Shown: positions 26,402 to 35,983 of the stretch, in pieces | Layout: every line of letters starts with the position of its first letter | How positions within the stretch are numbered: the first letter of the stretch is position 1 | NCBI RefSeq assembly: GCF_003382275.1 | Contig: NZ_QTJX01000002.1 | Span: 496,001 to 560,000 of the forward strand | DNA length: 64,000 bases | DNA from: Flagellimonas nanhaiensis | GTDB taxonomy: Bacteria; Bacteroidota; Bacteroidia; Flavobacteriales; Flavobacteriaceae | Direction of reading: 5' to 3' | The notes under the pieces: model-generated | Database searches by the model: none | Told to the model about the DNA's origin: nothing | What the model saw: the letters and a program-made list of their open reading frames with translations, nothing else | Program-made: the position numbers and the translations under genes

Positions 26402-26446
26402 CCCACTTTTTCTCCTTACATTGGAATATTCAATTGTTCACTCAAA

Positions 26447-27391
26447 ATGAGGAAAGTATTCTGTGTTGGGGAGTTACTAATAGATTTTGTTGCGGAAAAG
26501 CAGGGCAATGATCTTTCCAAGGCTACTGAATTCACAAAAAAAGCTGGCGGAGCCCCTGCCAATGTTGCATGCGCTATCTCAAAACTTGGAGGAAAAGGTG
26601 TTTTTATAGGCTGTGTTGGAGAGGACCCTTTTGGACAGTTTTTATTGGACACCTTAAGAAAAGAAGGAGTGGACATCTCACTTGCGCAGCGTTCCAAAAT
26701 ATTTACCACGCTTGCTTTTGTTTCGTTGGCAGAAGATGGTGAGCGGGATTTTGTCTTCAGTCGGGGTGCTGACAAGGAATTGGTTTATGACCCAACCCTT
26801 AGGAAGGGTTTTAACGGCAATCTATTGCATTTGGGTGCAGCCACTGCTCTTTTGGGAGGCTCTCTTGAGATGGCTTATGGAAAGTACCTTTTTGATGGTC
26901 TCACCAAAGAAATGTTCATAAGTTTTGACCCCAACTTTAGGGGAGATCTTTGGAAGGACAACGAGCCTCAGTTCATTAAAAAATGCATGCCCTTTGTTGA
27001 GAAATCACACCTCTGCAAATTCAGTTTGGAAGAAGCTCAATTGCTTTCTGGGAAAAAAGACCTTAATGAAGCCTGTGACTTCCTTCATGAGGTTGGCACC
27101 AAAATCATAGCAATCACTTTGGGGAAAGAGGGAACACTGGTCAGTGCAAATGGTCAGAAACAAATTGTCCCGAGCATAAAAGTTGCCCCCGTTGATACTA
27201 CAGGGGCCGGAGATGCCTTTATCGGATGTCTTTTACAGCAAATTGCGGACCTTGGTAACTTTAACCGGGTGTTGGAAGATTTTGATCTCTTGACTAAAAT
27301 GGTTGAGATGGCGAACAAAGCAGGGGCAATTACCACCACCGGCTACGGAGCAATCAGTGCCTTGCCCACAAAGGTACAATTAGAGGCCTAA
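26447..27391 (+). CDS. PfkB-family sugar kinase, fructokinase type
   Basis: A 314-residue cytoplasmic ribokinase-fold kinase. The N-terminal signature is KKAGGAPANVACAISKLGG, and the C-terminal catalytic motif is DTTGAGDAFIGCLL, with the base Asp in GAGDAF. This N-terminal form (CVGELLIDFV at the start) is typical of fructokinases (ScrK), which phosphorylate fructose at O6. No sucrose or fructose transport genes are adjacent, so the sugar remains an inference. It converges on the AlbA_2 protein. Confidence 0.87.
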   Translation: MRKVFCVGELLIDFVAEKQGNDLSKATEFTKKAGGAPANVACAISKLGGKGVFIGCVGEDPFGQFLLDTLRKEGVDISLAQRSKIFTTLAFVSLAEDGERDFVFSRGADKELVYDPTLRKGFNGNLLHLGAATALLGGSLEMAYGKYLFDGLTKEMFISFDPNFRGDLWKDNEPQFIKKCMPFVEKSHLCKFSLEEAQLLSGKKDLNEACDFLHEVGTKIIAITLGKEGTLVSANGQKQIVPSIKVAPVDTTGAGDAFIGCLLQQIADLGNFNRVLEDFDLLTKMVEMANKAGAITTTGYGAISALPTKVQLEA

Positions 27392-27400
27392 AAACAAGCA

Positions 27401-28537
27401 TTAGTTATACCTCACTTTCCTAAGGATTCTTTGTGATTCCTTTAGGGACTGATACACTTTTTCGCTGTGACCTTTTAATAACGGTCTTGCTTTTTCCATT
27501 TGCTCTTTGGCTTCTTCAAAACCATTTAGATAGCATATTAGGTACGTGGCAGGTAAATGCGTAAGATCCATCTGTTCCGATTCATTGAGCGCTATACTTT
27601 TTTCGAGCTTTTGCAAGAGCGTGTTGTTCGTATTGAATACGTGGTAAAGTGTTTTTTTATCGTACTGTGGAGGCTCAAAAACCAAATTACTACTAATAGT
27701 ATACTTGCCGTTTTCTGAAAATGTAATTATCATTTCTTCCAATGGATAATACTTTTGCTGTGATCCCAAGCCCAACTGAACGTACTCCAGTGTGGTAAAA
27801 GAGTCATCATCATAGGTAATGGTGATTTCATCCAATGCTGAATAAAACAGTTTCACCTGCTCATTGATAAGTTCAATGTCCACTCTTGAATAGTAGATTT
27901 TGTTTCGTACTTTTTTTTGGTTACCGGCCCAACATACCACAAATTGCTCTTTAAAGACTTTATAGTCGCTGGTAAGGTCTGGGTGACTGTTGTTGATAAA
28001 ATCGATTACAGCATCCAAGGTCATTTCAATATTGTTCTTGGCATGCTTCTCTATGGTGGCTACCGCTTCAGAATTAATGTCCTTGAGTTGAATATCAAAT
28101 GCTTTGGGCAAGCTGATGCTTCCTTCCCTGAAGAAGACGGCACCTCCATAGTATTTCCAAATGTTCTTTCGAAGTGCGCAAACCTTTCCATTTGAACGTA
28201 TAGTGACCAAGCCTACTACCTTTCCCTCAGGTAAATGGGGAAACGGAATGTTTTCATAAGAAATCAATGGCGGGTTATCCAAATACGCATTGACCAGATT
28301 CTGGATCTTACTGTCATCAAAGAAATCGACTCCAACAATTTTATTGTCTTCATCCTCTACACCGATTACAATAAACGAGCTGTTCTTTGGATTGCTGTTT
28401 GCGAGTGCGCAAACGTGTTTTAAGAATTTAGCCTTGCCTTCTTTTTCACCTATGGAAATAAATCGCTTTTTATCATAAAAGCTGTTCTCATCATTGTGCG
28501 CCAATAGATTTTTAACCAGTAGGCGTTTATTGATCAT
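27401..28537 (-). CDS. AlbA_2 (Schlafen-type) putative DNA-binding / ATP-binding protein
   Basis: A 378-residue protein. Residues about 10-150 form an AlbA_2 domain: EKEGKAKFLKHVCALANSNP, then the FIVIGVEDEDNKIVGVD strands and KYYGGAVFFREGS. The C-terminal 220 residues have no family I recognise and include a helical end (about 335-378). AlbA_2 proteins are often annotated as ATP-binding or transcription factors, with little functional proof. It overlaps the upstream SDR gene by 4 bp, so translation is coupled. Confidence 0.8.
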   Translation of the reverse strand: MINKRLLVKNLLAHNDENSFYDKKRFISIGEKEGKAKFLKHVCALANSNPKNSSFIVIGVEDEDNKIVGVDFFDDSKIQNLVNAYLDNPPLISYENIPFPHLPEGKVVGLVTIRSNGKVCALRKNIWKYYGGAVFFREGSISLPKAFDIQLKDINSEAVATIEKHAKNNIEMTLDAVIDFINNSHPDLTSDYKVFKEQFVVCWAGNQKKVRNKIYYSRVDIELINEQVKLFYSALDEITITYDDDSFTTLEYVQLGLGSQQKYYPLEEMIITFSENGKYTISSNLVFEPPQYDKKTLYHVFNTNNTLLQKLEKSIALNESEQMDLTHLPATYLICYLNGFEEAKEQMEKARPLLKGHSEKVYQSLKESQRILRKVRYN

Positions 28538-29292
28538 GGCTCTTTCTTCACAATGGTGCTACTGGCCTGCGCTGTTGGCATGACTACCAAATCGGCTATA
28601 TTTACATGATAGGGTCTGGTGACCGCAAAAAGAATAATATCTGCTATATCTTCAGGCTTTAAAGGCTGATATCCTTTGTACACCTTTCCGGCTTTGTCGG
28701 CATCTCCTTTAAATCTAACTTCACTGAACTCGGTCTCTACCAAACCGGGATTTATAGCACCGACTTTTATGCCGTATGCATTTAAATCTATTCTCATTCC
28801 CTGGTTAATAGCATCCACGGCATGTTTGCTTGCACAATACACATTCCCTTTGGGATATACCTCTTTTCCCGCTGTGGAACCAATATTTATAATGTGGCCA
28901 GATTTGCGTTGAACCATTTGCGGCAAGATGGCTTTGGACATATACAACAATCCTTTTACGTTGATGTCCAGCATGGCATCCCAATCGTCTAGACTCCCTT
29001 GGTCAATGGGGTCCAATCCGTGGGCATTCCCTGCATTATTGATCAAGATATCAATTTCAGAAAACTCTTTGGGAAGGTTCTCCACAGCTAAAAAAACAGC
29101 TTCTCTATCCCTGACATCAAAATTGAGGGTATGGACTGCCTCTTTTCCCAAATTCTCTTGTAGTGCATCTAGTCGCTCTTGTCTGCGGCCACATAATATC
29201 AGGTTATATCCTTCTTTTGCAAATAACTCTGCGGTTGCCCTTCCAATACCACTGGTTGCCCCAGTAATCAATGCCGTTTTTTTCTTTTCCAT
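28534..29292 (-). CDS. Short-chain dehydrogenase/reductase (YdfG-like)
   Basis: A 252-residue classical SDR: cofactor motif GATSGIGRATA (about 11-21), NNAGNAHG (about 86), catalytic Ser/Tyr/Lys around GSTAGKE and YCASKHA. The RRQERLD motif after beta-2 suggests NADP preference. YdfG relatives reduce 3-hydroxy acids or serine, but the substrate here is open. It lies between an aldo/keto reductase (11 bp upstream) and the AlbA_2 gene in one direction, likely a three-gene operon. Confidence 0.9.
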   Translation of the reverse strand: MEKKKTALITGATSGIGRATAELFAKEGYNLILCGRRQERLDALQENLGKEAVHTLNFDVRDREAVFLAVENLPKEFSEIDILINNAGNAHGLDPIDQGSLDDWDAMLDINVKGLLYMSKAILPQMVQRKSGHIINIGSTAGKEVYPKGNVYCASKHAVDAINQGMRIDLNAYGIKVGAINPGLVETEFSEVRFKGDADKAGKVYKGYQPLKPEDIADIILFAVTRPYHVNIADLVVMPTAQASSTIVKKEP

Positions 29293-29303
29293 ATGTTTCC
29301 TTT

Positions 29304-30176
29304 CTAAGGCACCTCATGGCCCTGGCTAACAGCCAGTAAATCAAACCAATCTTGCAATTCCAAATCTATTTCAGATGCCTTGATGGACAATAAAATCCTA
29401 TCCTTATTTGCCGTTCCAATAACGGGGTGGACCATTGCGGGATGTTTAAGCATCCAGGCCAAAAGAATTTGACTTTCCTCGGCTTCATATTTGTGAGCGA
29501 GATCCCGTAGCTTTTCCTTGATTCGCTTGGTTTGAAGATTTTCTTCGCGATAAATACTTCCAAGCGGGCTCCAGGCCATAGCCATGCGGCCATTGGCAAT
29601 GCAGTCATCAAAAGCACCATCATACATAGGGGTATCATGGGTCAGGGAAAATTCCACCTGATTTGCGGCTACTGTAACGAATTTTTCCAACATTGCAATT
29701 TGCGATGGGGTAAAATTAGACACCCCAAAACGCTTTATCTTTCCACTTTCAACCAGGTGGGCCACCGCTGCCGCTATCTCTTCGGGTTCCATGAGCGGAC
29801 TGGGCCTGTGCAAAAGAAACAGGTCCAAATATTCCGCATTTAATTTCTTGATGGACTCCTCGGCCGACCAAATTATGTAATCCTTGCTATACTCATAATG
29901 CTTTAGGCGATTCTTGCGCCCTGTTACCATCTGAATACCACACTTTGTAACCAACTGGACTGTCGATCTCTCAATTCCACTTTCCAAAAAGGCTTTGCCA
30001 AAATCACCCTCTGTGGTATAGTCCCCGTAAATATCGGCATGGTCAAAGGTAGTGAGACCGTGTTCAACACAATAGTTCATCAAATCGGCCATTTCCGGCC
30101 CGGAAAGCTTCTTCCCCCAACTTCCCCACGTCATGGTTCCAGAAATAATTCTGGAAAAATTATCAGTTTGCTTCAT
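29304..30176 (-). CDS. Aldo/keto reductase (YdhF-like)
   Basis: A 290-residue TIM-barrel oxidoreductase, normal in length. The catalytic Asp and Tyr lie in TFDHADIYGDY, the Lys in TKCGIQM and the His in LFLLHRPSPLM, and the NADPH phosphate site near PVIGTANKDRI. It probably reduces a carbonyl compound with NADPH; the substrate is unknown. It heads the AKR-SDR-AlbA_2 group on the minus strand and is divergent from moxR across 156 bp. Confidence 0.9.
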   Translation of the reverse strand: MKQTDNFSRIISGTMTWGSWGKKLSGPEMADLMNYCVEHGLTTFDHADIYGDYTTEGDFGKAFLESGIERSTVQLVTKCGIQMVTGRKNRLKHYEYSKDYIIWSAEESIKKLNAEYLDLFLLHRPSPLMEPEEIAAAVAHLVESGKIKRFGVSNFTPSQIAMLEKFVTVAANQVEFSLTHDTPMYDGAFDDCIANGRMAMAWSPLGSIYREENLQTKRIKEKLRDLAHKYEAEESQILLAWMLKHPAMVHPVIGTANKDRILLSIKASEIDLELQDWFDLLAVSQGHEVP

Positions 30177-30332
30177 ATGCGCTCAAAGTATAAAAATAAC
30201 CCTTAAATCCTTCATAAAACTGGGGTTTCACGGATTTTTTTAACCATTAATTAACAGACCGTTTTTAAATTAATTTTCATTTTGCACTTCCTATAAAAAT
30301 GCTCATATTAACACTTTACAATAAAGCTTTAT

Positions 30333-31334
30333 ATGGAAGAAAACACTACTATTGATATTAGTGCTGTGAATGAAAAAATTGCCCAGGAGAGTGCTTTTAT
30401 TGATTTGCTCACAACGGAAATGAACAAGGCCATTGTTGGTCAAAGGCACATGGTTGAGCGATTGCTAATTGGACTGTTGGGCCAAGGACATATTCTTTTG
30501 GAAGGTGTGCCCGGGCTAGCTAAAACATTGGCCATTAACACGTTGGCAAAGGCCGTTAAGGGAAGTTTTAGCAGAATCCAGTTTACCCCGGATCTTTTAC
30601 CGGCCGATGTCATTGGAACTCTCATCTACAACATGAAGGAAAATGACTTTTCGATAAAGAAGGGGCCCATTTTTGCCAATTTTGTGTTGGCTGATGAAAT
30701 CAACAGGGCACCCGCAAAAGTTCAATCTGCTCTGTTGGAAGCCATGCAGGAAAAGCAGGTGACCATTGGTGATGAGACTTTTAAACTGGATGCGCCATTT
30801 TTGGTTATGGCTACCCAAAATCCCGTGGAGCAAGAAGGAACCTATCCGTTGCCCGAAGCACAGGTTGACCGTTTTATGCTGAAGACGATTATAGATTACC
30901 CAAAGCTGAACGAGGAGCAATTGATCATACGGCAAAATCTTAAAGGTGCCACAGAGCCTATTAAACCTGTGGTGACCCTTAAGCAGATACTAAGTGCCCA
31001 GCAAGCGGTGCGCGAGGTATACATGGACGAAAAAATTGAAAAGTATATATTGGATCTTGTGTTTGCCACGCGATATCCAGAGAAATACAATCTTGAAAAT
31101 CTTAAGCCCCTAATCAGTTTTGGTGCTTCGCCTAGGGGAAGTATCAATTTGGCCAATGCCTCAAAATGCTATGCATTTATTAAAAGAAGGGGATATGTTG
31201 TTCCTGAAGATGTAAGAGCCGTTGTTCACGACGTCTTAAGACATCGTATCGGAATAACATATGAGGCAGAAGCTGAAAACATCACTTCAGAAGAAATCAT
31301 TAACAAGATTGTAAACGAGGTAGAAGTGCCTTAG
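30333..31334 (+). CDS. moxR: MoxR-family AAA+ ATPase of the bat operon
   Basis: A 333-residue AAA+ ATPase. Walker A is GVPGLAKT near residue 59, Walker B is VLADEINRAPAK near 117, sensor 1 is ATQNPVEQEGTYPLPEAQ and the arginine-finger region is around 155-160. MoxR ATPases act as chaperones that load metal or assemble VWA-domain partners, and here the partners follow in the same operon. It is the first gene of the cluster. A 72-bp gap separates it from the DUF58 gene. Confidence 0.92.
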   Translation: MEENTTIDISAVNEKIAQESAFIDLLTTEMNKAIVGQRHMVERLLIGLLGQGHILLEGVPGLAKTLAINTLAKAVKGSFSRIQFTPDLLPADVIGTLIYNMKENDFSIKKGPIFANFVLADEINRAPAKVQSALLEAMQEKQVTIGDETFKLDAPFLVMATQNPVEQEGTYPLPEAQVDRFMLKTIIDYPKLNEEQLIIRQNLKGATEPIKPVVTLKQILSAQQAVREVYMDEKIEKYILDLVFATRYPEKYNLENLKPLISFGASPRGSINLANASKCYAFIKRRGYVVPEDVRAVVHDVLRHRIGITYEAEAENITSEEIINKIVNEVEVP

Positions 31335-31406
31335 GGTTCAATATTTCTTGTTAGAGCGACTGACCAGCTTAATTTATAACAAGAGTACAATATTCCTTGA
31401 ACCAAG

Positions 31407-32273
31407 ATGGATACAAAAGAACTACTTAAAAAAGTACGTAAGATCGAGATAAAGACTCGCCGTCTGTCCGATCATATCTTTGGTGGCGAATACCATTCCG
31501 CTTTCAAGGGCAGGGGAATGACGTTCAGTGAAGTTAGACAATATCAATTTGGGGATGATGTAAGAACCATTGATTGGAATGTTACCGCGCGTTACAATGA
31601 ACCTTATGTAAAAGTTTTTGAGGAAGAACGGGAACTCACCATGATGCTTATGGTGGATGTGAGTGGGTCTGAGCTCTTTGGAACCAACAAACAGTTCAAA
31701 AAAGAGGTAATCACCGAAATATCCGCAACTCTTGCTTTTTCCGCTCTACAGAACAATGACAAGGTAGGCTTGATTCTATTTTCTGATGAAGTGGAATTGT
31801 TCATTCCGCCAAAAAAAGGAAAAAGCCATGTGTTGAGAATCATTAGGGAGCTATTGGAGTTTTCACCTAAAAGCAGTCGCACCAATATTGCTGAAGCTCT
31901 TAAGTTTTTAACCAACGTACTTAAGAAAAAAGCAATCGTTTTTGTTCTGTCGGATTTTATTGCTGATGATTATGACAACACATTACGCATAGTGGGCAAC
32001 AAACATGATGTTACGGGCATTCGAGTTTATGATGAGCGAGAAGAATCAATTCCAAATTTAGGAATGGTACAAATGGAAGATGCCGAAACAGGAACATTGC
32101 AACTTGTAAATACACGTTCCAAAAAAGTAAGGCTGGCCTATGGCCAGTTCCATAAAGAAAAAGTGGAATACTTTCAAGATTCGTTCACCAAATCGGGAAG
32201 TGGTGTAATTCATTGCCGGGTAGACGAAAGCTATGTAAAAAAACTATTGGGTTACTTCAAAAGAAGAGGATGA
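31407..32273 (+). CDS. DUF58 domain (VWA-like) protein
   Basis: A 288-residue protein. GDDVRTIDWNVTARYNEPYVK near residue 50 is the DUF58 signature and MVDVSGSELFGT near 88 is a MIDAS-type metal motif of a von Willebrand A fold. DUF58 proteins pair with MoxR in most bacteria and are thought to be substrates or adaptors of that ATPase. No membrane segment is present, so it should be cytoplasmic. Its stop overlaps the next start (ATGA). Confidence 0.9.
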   Translation: MDTKELLKKVRKIEIKTRRLSDHIFGGEYHSAFKGRGMTFSEVRQYQFGDDVRTIDWNVTARYNEPYVKVFEEERELTMMLMVDVSGSELFGTNKQFKKEVITEISATLAFSALQNNDKVGLILFSDEVELFIPPKKGKSHVLRIIRELLEFSPKSSRTNIAEALKFLTNVLKKKAIVFVLSDFIADDYDNTLRIVGNKHDVTGIRVYDEREESIPNLGMVQMEDAETGTLQLVNTRSKKVRLAYGQFHKEKVEYFQDSFTKSGSGVIHCRVDESYVKKLLGYFKRRG

Positions 32274-33934
32274 TAGGGATAGAACGCATAAGATTATTTT
32301 TAAGACTGAGTGCTTTGCTTCCAAAGCAAGTTGCACTTTTGTGCCTTTTCCTTATCCCATTTCTTGGTGTTTCACAAAGTGAGCCCAGAATATCATCAGA
32401 AATAGATACCGCATCCATAAAAATTGGAGAGCAGGTTCAATATAAGATTACGGTTGAAGCTGATTCTACCGACTTGGTACATTTTCCAGAAGGACAAACT
32501 TTCTCTCCCTTGGAAACGGTTGAGGCCCTAATGATCGATACCACCAAAAACAATGACCGTGTCATCTTACAGCGAATCTATGCCCTAACCCAGTTTGACA
32601 GTGGTGCTTATACTATTCCTCCCCAACGTATTTCCATCAATGAGCAGCCGTTTTTTACTGATTCTTTTCGGATAAAGGTCGCCGACGTCGTGGTCGATAC
32701 TACAAAACAGAAAATGTTCGACATAAAGCCGCTCATTCAAGTGGAGCGCAGTTACGCAAAGCTTTGGATGACGTTACTATGGGTTTTCTTGGCCTTGCTG
32801 ATCGTAGGGGGACTGCTTTATTGGTTCGTTTTCAGGAAAAAACCTTTGACCGAAGAAGAAAAAGAAGCCTTGCTCCCTCCATATGACAGGGCCCTTTTGG
32901 AGCTCAAAAAATTGGAGAACTCAAGATACCTCATCCAAGATGAATACAAAAAGTACTATTCAGAACTTACCGGTATCGTTCGTTCCTATCTGGAGGAAGA
33001 TGTAAATGTCTCCGCTTTGGAAAGCACCACCTCACAATTGATCACCAAACTGGAAATGCTCAAGGACGCTGGAGAACTCAATTTAGAGGATGATACCATA
33101 GAACAGTTTCAAAAAATTCTACAAACCGCGGATCTTGTAAAATTCGCCAAATCAAAACCTGCCCTCACAGTAGCGGAACAGGATAGAAAATTGGTGGAGC
33201 AAATTGTAGAAAAAACGCACGATGCGCTCCCTGAACCAACTGATGAGGAGCTCCTACAAAACGAAGAATATCTGGAAGAGCTCGCCCGGAAAAAACAGCG
33301 TAAAAGAATATACTGGGCCGCAGCCATTTTTGCCGGTTTGATTTTTCTTGGAGGTGGGCTTTCAATCGGCTACTATGGATATAAGCAAGTACGGGACACA
33401 GTCTTTGGTTATCCGACAAAAGATTTGTTGGAAGGGGAATGGGTAGCAAGCTCCTACGGATACCCTCCAATTGAATTGGAAACCCCTGATGTGCTTGTTC
33501 GGCAAGAAATAAAATTGCCTCCAGAGACCGAAGAGTTAATCAAAGAACTACAGACATTCAGTTATGGTAGTTATGTAGGGGTGTTTTCTGTGGCAACAAG
33601 TTCTGTTACGTACAAAGAACAGAACGAACCCAATTTTGAAGCTGCCATTGGGTCAATATTGACCACATTTGAGGGTGCTGGCGTTAAAAACATTATCACC
33701 AAACAGGAAGAGTTCGTTACCAAATCCGGGGTAAAAGGCCTAAAAACCTTTGGTACGGGGAACTTAAAGACTCCTTTGGACAATGATTCAAAAAAGGCCA
33801 AATACAATATCCTCACCTTTGGTGGAAAAGGCTTCATGCAGCAGGTGGTGATTACATGGGAAGAAGGTGATGATTATGCAGAAAAAATGGTGGCCAGGAT
33901 ATTGAACAGTTTAGATGTAAAAACACAGGTATAA
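32270..33934 (+). CDS. Membrane protein of the bat operon (BatD-like N-terminal region, unknown C-terminal domain)
   Basis: A 554-residue protein. Residues 15-35 form a signal or anchor helix, about 38-150 a beta-sandwich like part of BatD/oxygen-tolerance proteins (ISSEIDTASIKIGEQVQYKI), a TM helix follows near 168-190, then a helical cytoplasmic region (about 200-330), a second TM near 348-370 and a periplasmic domain of unknown type to the end. The start is ATG 32270, overlapping the DUF58 stop; the longer frame from 32213 is rejected. It sits where other flavobacteria have a similar poorly named gene between DUF58 and batA. Confidence 0.82.
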   Translation: MIGIERIRLFLRLSALLPKQVALLCLFLIPFLGVSQSEPRISSEIDTASIKIGEQVQYKITVEADSTDLVHFPEGQTFSPLETVEALMIDTTKNNDRVILQRIYALTQFDSGAYTIPPQRISINEQPFFTDSFRIKVADVVVDTTKQKMFDIKPLIQVERSYAKLWMTLLWVFLALLIVGGLLYWFVFRKKPLTEEEKEALLPPYDRALLELKKLENSRYLIQDEYKKYYSELTGIVRSYLEEDVNVSALESTTSQLITKLEMLKDAGELNLEDDTIEQFQKILQTADLVKFAKSKPALTVAEQDRKLVEQIVEKTHDALPEPTDEELLQNEEYLEELARKKQRKRIYWAAAIFAGLIFLGGGLSIGYYGYKQVRDTVFGYPTKDLLEGEWVASSYGYPPIELETPDVLVRQEIKLPPETEELIKELQTFSYGSYVGVFSVATSSVTYKEQNEPNFEAAIGSILTTFEGAGVKNIITKQEEFVTKSGVKGLKTFGTGNLKTPLDNDSKKAKYNILTFGGKGFMQQVVITWEEGDDYAEKMVARILNSLDVKTQV

Positions 33935-34933
33935 ATGTTTGAAAATATAGAATTTGCAAATCCTCAGTTTTTCTGGTTGCTATTATCGCTTCCACTGGCT
34001 TTGATTTGGTATCTTTTCAAACATAAAAAAGAAGTAGCTTCCTTAAAAATTTCAAGTGTTCGGGGGTTTTCAGTTAGTACGTTGGCGTCAAAATTAAGAC
34101 CAGTACTTTTTGCATTGCGGCTATTGGCTTTGGCTTCCATCATTACCGCATTGGCCAGGCCCCAAATTGAAGATATTTCAACACGAACAAAGACCACCAA
34201 GGGTATTGACATAGTAATGGCCATTGATGTATCCTCCAGTATGTTGGCCCGTGATCTAAAACCCAATAGACTTTCCGCTCTAAAAGACGTTGCTGCCGAT
34301 TTTATAAAACAACGCCCAAACGACCGTATTGGACTTGTCGGGTATGCGGCAGAGAGCTACACTAAAACCCCCATTACCAGTGACAAATCCATAGTATTGA
34401 ATGCATTAAGGGAAATCACATACGGCGAATTGGAAGATGGCACCGCTATAGGCATGGGACTAGCCACCTCTGTAAACAGATTGAAAGAAAGCAAGGCAAT
34501 CAGTAAAGTAATCATTCTCTTGACCGACGGAGTCAATAACTCTGGTTTTATTGAACCAAAGACCGCTGCAGACATAGCGGTGGAATATGGAATAAAGACC
34601 TACACCATTGGGTTGGGCACCAACGGAAACGCGCTCTCTCCTGTAACCTATAACAGGGACGGGACATTTCGTTACGGCATGCGCCAAGTGGAAATAGACG
34701 AAGACCTCCTCAAAGAGATTGCTGAGGTCACCGGAGGAAAATATTTTAGAGCTACCGACAATGAAAAATTGGAGGAAATCTATGATGAGATCAATAAGTT
34801 GGAAAAAACCGAAATAGAAGAGTTTAAATATTACAAGTACGAAGAAAAGTTCAGGCCGCTTATTCTTTTGGCAGGGGCTTTGTTGTTAATAGAATGGGCA
34901 TTGCGAAATTCCATCTTTAAAAGCTTTATTTAG
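33935..34933 (+). CDS. batA: BatA, VWA-domain membrane protein
   Basis: A 332-residue protein: N-terminal TM helices (about 10-28 and 57-75), a VWA domain (about 90-290) with the MIDAS motif IDVSSSMLARDLKPNR, and a C-terminal TM near 308-325. BatA and BatB are membrane proteins proposed to form an envelope complex that supports aerotolerance and stress resistance in Bacteroidota. The ATG follows the upstream stop TAA directly, and batB follows 3 bp later. Confidence 0.92.
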   Translation: MFENIEFANPQFFWLLLSLPLALIWYLFKHKKEVASLKISSVRGFSVSTLASKLRPVLFALRLLALASIITALARPQIEDISTRTKTTKGIDIVMAIDVSSSMLARDLKPNRLSALKDVAADFIKQRPNDRIGLVGYAAESYTKTPITSDKSIVLNALREITYGELEDGTAIGMGLATSVNRLKESKAISKVIILLTDGVNNSGFIEPKTAADIAVEYGIKTYTIGLGTNGNALSPVTYNRDGTFRYGMRQVEIDEDLLKEIAEVTGGKYFRATDNEKLEEIYDEINKLEKTEIEEFKYYKYEEKFRPLILLAGALLLIEWALRNSIFKSFI

Positions 34934-34936
34934 CAT

Positions 34937-35983
34937 ATGATTCAGTTTGATGAGAAAATATACTTTTACCTCCTGGCCATTGTTCCAGTAATGGTACTTG
35001 CATTTTTCTTTTTTCAGATCTGGAAGAAAAGAGCCCAGCGGCAATTTGCCGACTCAAGATTGCTGCGAAGATTGGCACCAAACCGGTCCAGTTTCAAATC
35101 GGCCGTTAAGTTGATTTTCCTTCTGGCCGGGCTTACCTTTCTTATAATCGGACTTGTAAACCCGAAAATTGGAACGAAGTTGGAAACCGTAAAGCGTGAA
35201 GGCGTGGATATCGTCTTTGCTGTGGATGTTTCCAAAAGCATGTTGGCCGAAGATATTGCACCCAACCGGTTGGAGAAGTCTAAGAGATTGGTGTCTGAAA
35301 TCATCAATCAATTGGCAAGTGACCGAATAGGAATAATTGCCTATGCAGGACAAGCCTATCCCCAACTGCCTATTACCACGGATTATGGTGCGGCCAAAAT
35401 GTTTTTGCAAAGCATGAACACGGACATGTTATCTTCACAAGGAACCGCAATTGATGCAGCCATAGAACTTGCCAGTACCTATTATAACGATGATGAGCAG
35501 ACCAATAGGGTGTTGTTCATAGTCTCTGATGGGGAAGACCATTCAGAAAAGTCCACTATTGCAGCTGTTGACCTCGCCATAGAAAACGGCATCAGGGTCT
35601 ACACCATAGGTGTAGGAAAGCCTAAAGGCGCTCCTATTCCTATCAAAAGAAATGGAGTGGTGGAAAGCCTGAAAAAGGACAGCCAAGGTGAGGTGGTCAT
35701 AACAAGACTTAATGAGGCGGTTCTTTCAGAAATTGCCGATGAAGGAAATGGAGAGTACATTGATGGTTCCAATACGGAAAGAGCCGTAGAGTACATCAAA
35801 GAGGAATTGAACCAAATGGACAAAAAAGAATTTGAGGCCAAACAATTTGCCGAATACAAAGATCAATTTCAATGGTTTTTAGGTGCGGCGTTTTTATTTT
35901 TATTTTTGGACATTTTCGTTTTGGACAGAAAAACCCAATGGTTGAAAAAATTGAATCTATTTAATGAAAGCCATTATGAATAG
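34937..35983 (+). CDS. batB: BatB, VWA-domain membrane protein
   Basis: A 348-residue paralogue of BatA with the same plan: two N-terminal TM helices (about 8-27, 55-73), a VWA domain with VDVSKSMLAEDIAPNRLEKS as the MIDAS region near residue 93, and a C-terminal TM near 310-330 ending in a basic tail. The 3' end overlaps batC by 20 bp, so translation is coupled. Its divergence from BatA suggests a fixed pair of non-identical subunits. Confidence 0.92.
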   Translation: MIQFDEKIYFYLLAIVPVMVLAFFFFQIWKKRAQRQFADSRLLRRLAPNRSSFKSAVKLIFLLAGLTFLIIGLVNPKIGTKLETVKREGVDIVFAVDVSKSMLAEDIAPNRLEKSKRLVSEIINQLASDRIGIIAYAGQAYPQLPITTDYGAAKMFLQSMNTDMLSSQGTAIDAAIELASTYYNDDEQTNRVLFIVSDGEDHSEKSTIAAVDLAIENGIRVYTIGVGKPKGAPIPIKRNGVVESLKKDSQGEVVITRLNEAVLSEIADEGNGEYIDGSNTERAVEYIKEELNQMDKKEFEAKQFAEYKDQFQWFLGAAFLFLFLDIFVLDRKTQWLKKLNLFNESHYE

